A stretch of DNA of 11,443 nucleotides from an uncultured bacterium (GCA_903861235.1 CAIOTP010000009.1:1-11443); one strand, 5' to 3'; counted from the first letter of the stretch, positions 6,118-11,443 are shown. Numbers and translations are program-made. The notes: generated from the sequence alone by a model not told the origin.

Positions 6118-6251
6118 CAATCTCTTTCCAGCGTGGTAGATCATCTTGTCGAAGAAGCCTGTGTCGGGATTCACAAATGAAGGAACAGGCCGGGGACATG
6201 TTTGCAGATTCATGTAACGAGTTGTTCCGCACACCTCGAGAGAAAATCGCC

Positions 6252-6962
6252 ATGCAACTGACTTCGCTTTCCACCACGGACCTGGGTCCGGTGCTTGATC
6301 GTGTGGATCCCTTCATCGCCACCGTGGACGGCGATGGGCAGATCCTCGACCGCAGGCCCAGTGGCAACCGCCGCTTTCCCGCAGACATGATGGAGGCCCG
6401 GTCGCTCCGGTCCTTCTTGTCGGCGCCCGTCGCGGCAGACTGGCTCCGCCTGGTGCGCTCCGCCATCTCGGAGAACCGGCCTCACACCGCCATCCTCATC
6501 CTGGATGGCGTCGCTCACGAGGCCGTCGCGGCACCGCAGACGCTCACCCGCGAAGGGCGGCCGCTGCGCGCCTCGCTGCTCAGCCTCTTCCCGAATGTGC
6601 TCGAATTCGCTCAGAGCGCGGCATCCAGCATGGTCCGGATGGTGATCCGTGCCCACGAGTGGGGCCCGCTCGAGGACCTGACCCGCTGCCAGCTCGACAC
6701 GCTGCGCCATGTCAGCATGGGCCTGACCAACATCGACATCGCCGGGCGCATCTTCCGCACCAAGCGCGCGGTGGAGTGGCACATCCGCTTCCTGCACGAC
6801 ACGCTGGGCATCCACAATCGTGAGCGGCTGGCCATGCTCGGCCGCGACGCCGGCCTGCACTGCTTCCGCGACGAGGAGTGGACCCAGGTGCTCAAGACCC
6901 GACCCGCACGCCGGCCCACCGCGGCGCGGGAGCCCGACCCCAACCCCGCGCACGCCGCCTGA
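6252..6962 (+). CDS. LuxR-type transcriptional regulator with PAS-like N-terminal domain
   Basis: A 236-residue cytosolic regulator. Residues about 15-118 look like a PAS fold: DPFIATVDGDGQILD (19-33), a helical middle with RSLRSFLSA and ADWLRLVRSAISENRP, and strands ending in GRPLRASLLSLFPN. Residues 143-201 are a LuxR/GerE helix-turn-helix: LTRCQLDTLRHVSMGLTN, then IDIAGRIFRTKRAVEWHI with the recognition helix, and LGIHNRERLAML. No receiver domain is present, so the PAS-like part would sense a ligand, redox state or partner directly. The tail is Pro/Arg-rich. The start is uncertain: ATG 6252 follows GAGAGAAAA and begins where GC-ending codons resume, while ATGs at 6198, 6177 or 6018 would add 18 to 78 residues. 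Its position after hsp20 and the DUF892 gene suggests a stress role, but its targets are unknown. Confidence 0.85.
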   Translation: MQLTSLSTTDLGPVLDRVDPFIATVDGDGQILDRRPSGNRRFPADMMEARSLRSFLSAPVAADWLRLVRSAISENRPHTAILILDGVAHEAVAAPQTLTREGRPLRASLLSLFPNVLEFAQSAASSMVRMVIRAHEWGPLEDLTRCQLDTLRHVSMGLTNIDIAGRIFRTKRAVEWHIRFLHDTLGIHNRERLAMLGRDAGLHCFRDEEWTQVLKTRPARRPTAAREPDPNPAHAA

Positions 6963-6983
6963 GGCGGGTTGCCCCCGGGGCCC

Positions 6984-7004
6984 GCGGCGGACACAATCCG
7001 CCGC
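6984..7004. promoter_or_regulatory. Perfect 8-bp hairpin abutting the rhodanese-like start codon
   Basis: GCGGCGGA at 6984-6991 and TCCGCCGC at 6997-7004 pair perfectly around CACAA, and the ATG at 7005 follows at once. It contains a -10-like CACAAT (6992-6997) with TTGCCC 17 nt upstream (6969-6974), a fair promoter. It could be an operator over the -10, or an mRNA hairpin limiting initiation. There is no T run, so it is not a clear terminator for the LuxR-type gene. Confidence 0.45.
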
Positions 7005-7469
7005 ATGAAGCGCTCGATCCTCGTGGCCGCACTGGCCCTGGCAGTGGTCGGTCCGGCCTGCACCCGCAAGACCAGCGACCGGGACCTGCAGTTCGTCACC
7101 CCCTACGAGGCGCTCGAGCACACCAACGAGGCACCGGGCCTGTTCGAGAAGCCGGTCGAGACCGCCTGGGTGGATCCACGCCCGGCCCAGCAGTACGCGA
7201 CCGAGCACATTCCCGGCGCCATCAACCTGCCCTTCCCCCGCATGACGGCCGAGGCCGAGGTGGTGCTCAAGGGCTACGGTCGCTTCGTGGTGTACGACGG
7301 CGGGCAGGACGACACCATCGCCAAGGCCGCCAGCAAGCGGCTCATGGAGCTGGGGTTCGACCACGTGTACACGCTCGAAGGCGGGCTGGACAAGTGGAAG
7401 CGTGCCGACCAGCCCGTGGAGAAGGGCGTTCCCGCCCCGGCCGAGCCGGCGCCGACGAAGAGGTCCTGA
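7005..7469 (+). CDS. Exported rhodanese-fold lipoprotein lacking the catalytic cysteine
   Basis: A 154-residue protein. Residues 1-19 form a lipoprotein-like signal: KR, hydrophobic ILVAALALAVV, then GPAC with the only Cys of the protein at 19. The lipobox is weak because proline is at -2. Residues 30-137 are a single rhodanese domain: VTPYEALE, WVDPRPAQQYATEHIPGAIN (55-74), the active-site loop VVYDGGQDD (95-103), then LGFDHVYTLEGGLDKW (116-131). In active rhodaneses the loop carries the sulfur-accepting Cys at the place of Asp98, so sulfurtransferase activity is not expected. A binding or structural role at the envelope is more likely. The ATG at 7005 lacks a Shine-Dalgarno; an upstream in-frame ATG at 6969 would add 12 residues before the signal and is unlikely. 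It is convergent with atpG across 13 bp. Confidence 0.9.
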   Translation: MKRSILVAALALAVVGPACTRKTSDRDLQFVTPYEALEHTNEAPGLFEKPVETAWVDPRPAQQYATEHIPGAINLPFPRMTAEAEVVLKGYGRFVVYDGGQDDTIAKAASKRLMELGFDHVYTLEGGLDKWKRADQPVEKGVPAPAEPAPTKRS

Positions 7470-7482
7470 GGCCCCGGACCGC

Positions 7483-8358
7483 TCACTCCAGCGCGGCGGC
7501 GCCGGAGACGATCTCGGTGAGTTCGGTGGTGATGCGGGCCTGACGGGCGCGGTTGTAGCTGCGGTTCAGGGTGCGACCCAGTCCCGCGGCGTTGTCCGTG
7601 GCGCTCTTCATGGCCACCATGCGCATCACGTTCTCGCTCACCACCGCGTCGATGATGGCCTGGAACAGGCTCACCTTCACCGTGCGCGGCAGCAGTTCGC
7701 CCAGCAGCTGGGCGGCGTCCGGCGTGAACTCGTAGAGCGCGGCGTCCTTGCCCGCCGAAGCGGCCGAGCCCGAGGGCAGGCTCATGGGCAGCAGCTGCAG
7801 GGACTCCGGCACCTGCCGGCTGTTGCTGACGAACTTCATGAAGACCACGCGGCAGGCGTCGTACTTGCCCGCCACCCATTCCTCCATCAGGCGGGTGGCC
7901 AGCGGCTCGACCTGCTCGAACTTCGGGCGGTCGCCGAACGCGTGACGCTGGGCGATGGCGATCTTCTGGAACTTGAAGAAGGCGACCGCCTTCTTGCCCA
8001 CCACCTCCACCACAGGCTCACGGCCGGCGTCACGACAGGCCTTGATGGCCTTCATGGCGGTGCGGAGCACGTGACCGTTGTACGCGCCGCACAGGCCGCG
8101 ATCGCTGCTGACCACCAGGATCAGCTCCCGCTTGGCCGCCTTGGCGGGCGGCAGGCAGAGCGGGTGCACGGCGTCGCCGGCACGGGCGGCGACCTCGGCC
8201 ACCAGCTGACGGACGCGCTCCATGTAGGGACGGCTGGCCTTGGCCCGCGAGAGGCTGGCGGTGAACTTGGCGGTGGCGATCATCTGCATCGTCTTGGTGA
8301 TGCGACGGATGGTCCGGACCGCCACGATGCGCTTCTTGATCTCGCGGATCTGTGCCAT
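7483..8358 (-). CDS. atpG: ATP synthase F1 gamma subunit
   Basis: The gamma subunit is the central rotating shaft of F1Fo ATP synthase, coupling proton flow in Fo to ATP formation in the alpha3beta3 head. The 291-residue product has the family's usual length. The N-terminal shaft helix begins AQIREIKKRIVAVRTIRRIT and continues through KTMQMIATAKF. The Rossmann-like middle contains VSSDRGLCGAYNG, and the C-terminal helix contains SENVMRMVAMKSATDNA followed by LNRSYNRARQARITTELTEI. All signature segments are intact. The ATG at 8358 matches the family start; it lacks a Shine-Dalgarno and has TACCAT 9 nt upstream. Its neighbours are a rhodanese-like gene and a PhnP-like hydrolase gene, so atpA and atpD do not flank it, unlike the usual atp operon order. 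It lies 67 nt after the hydrolase gene on the same strand and may be partly read from that transcript. Confidence 0.97.
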   Translation of the reverse strand: MAQIREIKKRIVAVRTIRRITKTMQMIATAKFTASLSRAKASRPYMERVRQLVAEVAARAGDAVHPLCLPPAKAAKRELILVVSSDRGLCGAYNGHVLRTAMKAIKACRDAGREPVVEVVGKKAVAFFKFQKIAIAQRHAFGDRPKFEQVEPLATRLMEEWVAGKYDACRVVFMKFVSNSRQVPESLQLLPMSLPSGSAASAGKDAALYEFTPDAAQLLGELLPRTVKVSLFQAIIDAVVSENVMRMVAMKSATDNAAGLGRTLNRSYNRARQARITTELTEIVSGAAALE

Positions 8359-8367
8359 GGGGCCGAA

Positions 8368-8373
8368 ATGGTA
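8368..8373 (-). promoter_or_regulatory. -10-like hexamer before atpG
   Basis: TACCAT on the minus strand ends 9 nt before the atpG ATG, which lacks a Shine-Dalgarno. It would give atpG its own promoter and an mRNA with almost no leader, separate from the upstream thiE-hydrolase pair. Confidence 0.4.
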
Positions 8374-8425
8374 TCGGAATCCCGGCGCCCGCTCCATGCC
8401 CGCCCCGGCTGGGTTTCCGGCGGTT

Positions 8426-9244
8426 TCAGGGCAGTTCCATGCCGTCGAAGCCCAGACGCATGCCCGGCGGAAGGGTCGGCTCGAAGTCCGCGTGCCGGAT
8501 GTCGTGGGTCATGTGCACGAACACGGTGCGCTCCGCCCCGATCCGGCGGGCCGCCTCGACCGCCTGTTCGCAGGTGAAGTGGGTGTCGTGCGCGCGGGGG
8601 CGGAGCATGTCCAGCACCAGCGTGCGAAGCCCGGCGAGCATGGGCCAGGTCTCCTCCGGAATGCGGTTCACGTCCGTGCAGTAGGCCAGCGGAAAGAGCG
8701 TCTCGTCCGCGTCCCCTTCCACGCGCCATCCCAGGATCGGCTGCCGACCGTGCCAGAGGTTCATGGCGGTGGCCCGCAGGCCATGCAGATCGAACGTGTC
8801 CCCATGGCGCACACGGTGGGGCAGCAGGTCGGCCACGAAGCTGCTGTTCAGGTTGTGCTCGCGGAAGAGGATGTGCCGGTAGATGCGCTCGAGCTGCTCC
8901 CACGTGGGCTCGTCCGCATAGACGGGAATGGGCGCCCGCATGAGGGCGTTGTAGCGCCGCACCTCGTCCAGCCCGAAGATGTGGTCCACATGGCCGTGCG
9001 TGAGCAGGATGCCGTCGCAGCGATCCAGGCCCACGCGCAGGCTCTGCTCGCGGTGGTCCGGCGGCACGTCGATCAGCACGGCGCGTCGCGTGCCCGCCGG
9101 ATCGGTGAACCGCAGCATGGCGCCCGTGCGCAGCCGGCGGTCACGAGGATCGGTGCTCGTGCAGGTGCCGCAGTCGCACCCGATCACCGGCACGCCCGAG
9201 CTGGTGCCGGTGCCCAGCAGCGTGAGCTTTGCGTGGCCACTCAT
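8426..9244 (-). CDS. PhnP-like metallo-beta-lactamase-fold hydrolase
   Basis: A 272-residue cytosolic enzyme. The fold opens with KLTLLGTGTSSGVPVIGCDC; the Cys23-x-Cys25-x2-Cys28 cluster corresponds to the structural zinc site of E. coli PhnP. The catalytic metal motif HxHxDH is at 83-88 (HGHVDH), preceded by LIDVPPD. Later histidines (LWHGRQ, VHMTHD) and an Asp in YCTDVN complete a two-metal site. PhnP is a phosphoribosyl cyclic phosphodiesterase in phosphonate breakdown. Many bacteria without the phn pathway carry this branch, where it probably hydrolyses cyclic nucleotide or sugar phosphodiesters, so the substrate here is open. Its ATG overlaps the thiE stop as ATGA (9241-9244), indicating translational coupling. 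No phn gene is in the window. Confidence 0.93.
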   Translation of the reverse strand: MSGHAKLTLLGTGTSSGVPVIGCDCGTCTSTDPRDRRLRTGAMLRFTDPAGTRRAVLIDVPPDHREQSLRVGLDRCDGILLTHGHVDHIFGLDEVRRYNALMRAPIPVYADEPTWEQLERIYRHILFREHNLNSSFVADLLPHRVRHGDTFDLHGLRATAMNLWHGRQPILGWRVEGDADETLFPLAYCTDVNRIPEETWPMLAGLRTLVLDMLRPRAHDTHFTCEQAVEAARRIGAERTVFVHMTHDIRHADFEPTLPPGMRLGFDGMELP

Positions 9245-10293
9245 GGGGCCGTCAGGGCTGCCGCGACCGGCAGCGCGCGGCACAGCGACGCGGCGACCGC
9301 GGCGGGATCGTCGGCCGCGCAGATGGCGGAACTGACCGCGACGCCGCGGGCGCCCGCGTCGACCAGTTCGTGGATGTTCCATTCGCCGATGCCGCCGATC
9401 GCCAGATGCGGCGTGCGCGGAAAGCGCTCCACGAACGCCCGCAGGTAGGCCGGCCCGCTGGGCACGCGGTCGGGCTTCAGGCTCGTGGCGAACATGGCTC
9501 CCACGCCGCAGAGGTCGGCACCCGCCTCCACCGCCGCGGCGGCCTCGCCCAGGTCGTGGGTGCTGGCGCCCAGCAGCGGAGCGGTGCCCGTCAGTCGGCG
9601 TGCCTCCATCAGCGGCAGGTCCGTGGTGCCCAGATGCACGCCGTCGGCGCCGGCGGCCATGGCAAGGTCGGCGCGGTCGTTCACGATCACCCGCACGCCT
9701 CGTGGGCGGGACAGGTCGATCACCTCGCGCACGCGGCGAAGCAGGTCGCGCGTCTCCATGGCCTTCTCTCGCACCTGCACCATATCGGTGCCGCCGTCGA
9801 TCGCCGCCGCCAGCACCTGCTTCCATGGGTGACGGCAGAGCGCCTCGGTGAGCAGCAGGCAGAGCCGCGGCTGGAAGCGGGCGGGGCTGCCGAAGGCGAG
9901 CGTGACATCACGCTCGAGGTCGTACGCGGCGTAGCGCACGGCGGCGCATTCGGCGGAGAAGCCCGCGTCGACCAGCTTGCCAAACTCCTCGAGCGAGCGC
10001 AGCGCCTCGATCGCGCGTCGGGACGCGGCCACGGCCACGCCACGCACGCCTTCCCGATCGGCCTCACGCGGGCCACGGACCGCCGCGCCGGCGTCGCCCG
10101 CGGCGTCACGATGGGCGATCGCCCGTCCCGCGGGCAGCCGCTCCATGGCGGATCGAACGCGATGCCGCAGCGACTTGCACCGCTCGACCAGATCCGGGCG
10201 GTCCAGCGAGAAACGCGCCGCATCCTCCAGCGTGCGCAACCCTTCGGCGGCACGGTTCGCGGAGGCGTCCAGGGCACGGTCGACTTCGGCCAT
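9241..10293 (-). CDS. thiE: ThiD2-ThiE fusion: HMP-phosphate kinase domain plus thiamine-phosphate synthase
   Basis: A 350-residue two-domain enzyme of thiamine synthesis. Residues 1 to about 138 match the ThiD2 family (ALDASANRAAEGLRTLEDAA, LRHRVRSAM, ASRRAIEALRSLEEFGKL, RYAAYDLER), known as a kinase of hydroxymethylpyrimidine phosphate. Residues about 143-350 are ThiE, the TIM-barrel enzyme that joins HMP diphosphate to thiazole phosphate: GGTDMVQVREKAM (167-179), VNDRADLA, GADGVHLG, LGASTHD, GVGAMFATSLKP (263-274) and LAIGGIG. The fusion would hand HMP diphosphate directly to the synthase. The ATG at 10293 opens the ThiD2 domain, has no Shine-Dalgarno, and has TAGGCT 6 nt upstream. No THI-box riboswitch fits in the 76 bp between it and the divergent sod gene. 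It overlaps the next gene by 4 bp. Confidence 0.95.
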   Translation of the reverse strand: MAEVDRALDASANRAAEGLRTLEDAARFSLDRPDLVERCKSLRHRVRSAMERLPAGRAIAHRDAAGDAGAAVRGPREADREGVRGVAVAASRRAIEALRSLEEFGKLVDAGFSAECAAVRYAAYDLERDVTLAFGSPARFQPRLCLLLTEALCRHPWKQVLAAAIDGGTDMVQVREKAMETRDLLRRVREVIDLSRPRGVRVIVNDRADLAMAAGADGVHLGTTDLPLMEARRLTGTAPLLGASTHDLGEAAAAVEAGADLCGVGAMFATSLKPDRVPSGPAYLRAFVERFPRTPHLAIGGIGEWNIHELVDAGARGVAVSSAICAADDPAAVAASLCRALPVAAALTAP

Positions 10294-10299
10294 GACCCA

Positions 10300-10305
10300 A
10301 GCCTA
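10300..10305 (-). promoter_or_regulatory. -10-like hexamer before thiD2-thiE
   Basis: TAGGCT on the minus strand ends 6 nt before the ATG at 10293, in a 76-bp gap shared with the divergent sod gene. A leaderless transcript would start here. No -35 box is evident. Confidence 0.35.
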
Positions 10306-10354
10306 CGCGGGCACGCAGGTTCCGAAGGCGGTGGCGGCGGCGGGCGCCGCGCCC

Positions 10355-10360
10355 TATCGT
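10355..10360 (+). promoter_or_regulatory. -10-like hexamer before the long sod start
   Basis: TATCGT ends 9 nt before the ATG at 10370, which has no Shine-Dalgarno. The resulting mRNA would have almost no leader ahead of the Tat-signal start, while the internal start at 10502 has its own Shine-Dalgarno. Confidence 0.35.
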
Positions 10361-10369
10361 GCCGCTCTC

Positions 10370-11128
10370 ATGACGCCGAACCCCGACCGAAGGGACTTTC
10401 TCCGTGGCGCGATCGCCGGCCTGGGTGCCGTCGCCGCGCTCGGACCCTCGGCCGCCTCGGCGGCGCTCACGAACCGCACCCCGAACTCCCAGGAGCACGC
10501 GATGCCCTTCACCCTGCCCGCCCTTCCGTACGCCGACGCCGCGCTCGAGCCCAGCATCGACGCCCAGACCATGGTCATCCACCGCACCAAGCACCACCAG
10601 GCCTACGTGGACAACCTGAACAAGGCGCTCGAGGGCCACGCCGACCTGCAGTCGAAGTCGATCGAGCAGCTCTGCACCGGCATCGGCTCGGTGCCCGAGG
10701 CCATCCGCGCGGCCGTGCGCAACAACGGCGGCGGCCACTACAACCACAGCATGTTTTGGACGCTCATGAGCCCCAACGGCGGCGGACTGCCCACGGGCGA
10801 CCTCGCGGCCGACCTCAACGCCACCTTCGGAAGCTTTGACGCCTTCAAAGAAGCCTTCGCCAAGGCCGCAGCTACTCGCTTCGGTTCGGGTTGGGCATGG
10901 CTTTGCGTGAACCCCGCAGGCAAACTCGAAATCTGCTCCACCGCCAACCAAGACAACCCGCTGATGCCCAGCGTGGGCTGCGCCGGAACCCCCATCCTCG
11001 GCCTCGACGTGTGGGAGCACGCCTACTACCTGAAGTACCAAAACCGTCGTCCCGACTACGTTTCGGCCTTCTTCAACGTCATCAACTGGACCGAAGTCGC
11101 GTCGCGCCACGTGGCGGCGAAGAAGTAA
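10370..11128 (+). CDS. sodA: Mn-type superoxide dismutase with Tat signal peptide and internal second start
   Basis: The enzyme converts superoxide to oxygen and hydrogen peroxide. The long form has 252 residues. Residues 1-31 are a twin-arginine signal (RRDFLRG, hydrophobic run, AASA), for export of the folded, metal-loaded protein. The catalytic part begins at Met45 (MPFTLPALPYADAALEP). Metal ligands are His71 (VIHRTKHH), His126 (GGHYNHSMFW), and Asp213 and His217 (DVWEHAYY). The Gly-Gly-His before the second ligand and Gln194 in NQDNPLM favour Mn or cambialistic use over Fe. Met45 (ATG 10502) has an AGGAG Shine-Dalgarno 6 nt upstream and would give a 208-residue cytosolic enzyme. Codon use changes abruptly at about 10756: AAA, GAA, CAA, GCT and GGT appear and the stop is TAA. 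Confidence 0.96.
   Translation: MTPNPDRRDFLRGAIAGLGAVAALGPSAASAALTNRTPNSQEHAMPFTLPALPYADAALEPSIDAQTMVIHRTKHHQAYVDNLNKALEGHADLQSKSIEQLCTGIGSVPEAIRAAVRNNGGGHYNHSMFWTLMSPNGGGLPTGDLAADLNATFGSFDAFKEAFAKAAATRFGSGWAWLCVNPAGKLEICSTANQDNPLMPSVGCAGTPILGLDVWEHAYYLKYQNRRPDYVSAFFNVINWTEVASRHVAAKK
10491..10495 (+). promoter_or_regulatory. Internal Shine-Dalgarno for a cytosolic SOD start
   Basis: AGGAG lies 6 nt before the in-frame ATG at 10502, exactly where unexported SODs begin. The upstream ATG at 10370 has no Shine-Dalgarno, so this site is the best conventional ribosome binding site in the gene. Confidence 0.6.
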
Positions 11129-11149
11129 GCCTTTTTCTTCGGCACATGC

Positions 11150-11181
11150 AAAACCCGGGGCGACTTGTCTCGGGTTTTTTT
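11150..11181. terminator. Rho-independent terminator after sod, shared with the convergent gene
   Basis: AAAACCCG (11150-11157) pairs with CGGGTTTT (11171-11178); the stem can be extended by three inner pairs, two of them G-U, leaving a 7-nt loop. The T run continues to 11181. It lies 21 nt after the sod stop. The minus-strand gene's TAA (11180-11182) overlaps the right edge, and the A tract on the left gives T residues on that strand too. It is the only terminator here with a full T tract. Confidence 0.85.
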
Positions 11182-11443
11182 ATGGATACAGCTTGAACCC
11201 TACCGCGTCCCAGTCCCCCCAACTCCGCCATTTAATCCAGTCGCCCAGGTTGACGTAGGTGCCGCGGCCTGCTGGAAAATCGACGTTCACCGGGTAGTGG
11301 CGGTGGCCAAAAATCCAGAAGTCTGCGGGGGCCCTGCGGTTCTGGTCGAGCGCCCAGAGGTAAATGGACTCGCGGGTCACGTCGGTCATCGCGTAGTCTT
11401 CGTGGCCGGTGCGGGCACGGCTTCCGCGCGACAACCACGACGC
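11180..11443 (-). CDS. LpxH-like UDP-2,3-diacylglucosamine diphosphatase, C-terminal part (runs off the right edge)
   Basis: The last 87 codons of a calcineurin-like metallophosphoesterase. The frame stays open to the window edge, so no start is present (an apparent TTG at 11434 is inside the gene). WIFGHRHYPVNV holds the GHxH metal motif that closes these enzymes' active site. Downstream, TYVNLGDWIKW is the strand and loop typical of LpxH relatives from Bacteroidota, which have FGHRHLP followed by YINLGDWI. LpxH removes UMP from UDP-diacylglucosamine in lipid A synthesis at the inner membrane. The ending with TAA and the codon use resemble the 3' half of sod, not the rest of the window. A generic metallophosphatase is the main alternative. 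Confidence 0.8.
   Translation of the reverse strand, partial: ASWLSRGSRARTGHEDYAMTDVTRESIYLWALDQNRRAPADFWIFGHRHYPVNVDFPAGRGTYVNLGDWIKWRSWGDWDAVGFKLYP

Larger units (their letters stand above)
6022..6251. other. AT-richer leader upstream of the LuxR-type gene
   Basis: Base composition drops here compared with both flanks. Read in the frame of the downstream gene, only about half of the third codon positions are G or C, against nearly all in real genes nearby, so I take it as noncoding. It contains an 11-C run, a TTGCG/CGCAA dyad, a 9-bp direct repeat (CCTGTGTCG at 6072-6080 and 6158-6166) and alternative starts for the next gene at 6018, 6177 and 6198. I find no convincing -35/-10 pair. Confidence 0.5.

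Noticed and set aside
6072..6166. Direct repeat CCTGTGTCG at 6072-6080 and 6158-6166
   Set aside because: Two copies of 9 bp without flanking symmetry or coding content do not indicate an att site or insertion element.
7462..7480. GGTCC/GGACC hairpin between the rhodanese-like gene and atpG as a terminator
   Set aside because: The stem is only 5 bp with a 9-nt loop and no T run.
10294..10369. Thiamine (THI-box) riboswitch before thiD2-thiE
   Set aside because: The 76-bp gap is too short and holds no THI-box-like sequence; the -10-like hexamer lies next to the ATG.
9229..10839. A 536-codon plus-strand frame opposite the hydrolase and thiE genes
   Set aside because: It is antisense to two clear enzymes, His/Arg/Gly-rich with no domain, and a by-product of high GC.

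Overview
The window is about 11.4 kb of dense, very GC-rich bacterial DNA. Most genes use almost only G/C-ending codons and TGA stops. The mix of genes suggests a Gram-negative-type bacterium, most likely Planctomycetota and perhaps Phycisphaerae. The clues are a secreted redoxin ending in YGCGVKY next to a free-standing DsbD N-terminal domain, a ThiD2-ThiE fusion, an atpG away from the atp cluster, and several starts without a Shine-Dalgarno. The phylum is an inference from family resemblance only. From about base 10,756 to the right end codon use changes abruptly, and the encoded proteins look more like those of Bacteroidota.

Layout, left to right. (1) Minus strand: a low-molecular-weight phosphatase of the YwlE (protein-arginine phosphatase) type followed by the first 29 codons of rpiB. 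(2) A plus-strand protein of unknown function, convergent with a minus-strand small membrane protein with a zinc ribbon. (3) dnaN on the plus strand, ending in a strong hairpin. (4) A minus-strand periplasmic thiol pair: a DsbD-alpha-like domain protein, then a secreted thioredoxin-fold protein. (5) A 445-bp gap, then a plus-strand stress block: Hsp20, a DUF892 (YciF-like) ferritin-fold protein overlapping it by 4 bp, and, after an AT-richer leader with an 11-C run, a PAS-like/LuxR-type regulator. (6) A plus-strand rhodanese-like lipoprotein whose catalytic Cys is Asp, convergent with atpG. (7) Minus strand: thiD2-thiE, a PhnP-like metallo-beta-lactamase hydrolase overlapping it by 4 bp, and atpG. 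(8) Plus strand: a Mn-type superoxide dismutase with a Tat signal and a second internal start, followed by a terminator and the C-terminal part of an LpxH-like phosphohydrolase on the minus strand.

How the genes may work together: several deal with stress or protein quality (YwlE-type phosphatase, Hsp20, DUF892 protein, SOD, periplasmic thiol proteins). The rest are housekeeping genes (dnaN, atpG, thiE, rpiB). I see no phage, transposon, CRISPR array, tRNA or rRNA, and no clearly new multigene system. The observations most worth checking are the codon-use break inside sod, the dual-start SOD, the recurring -10-like hexamer 6-9 nt before starts lacking a Shine-Dalgarno, the poly-C tract before the LuxR-type gene, the rhodanese without its Cys, and the isolated atpG.
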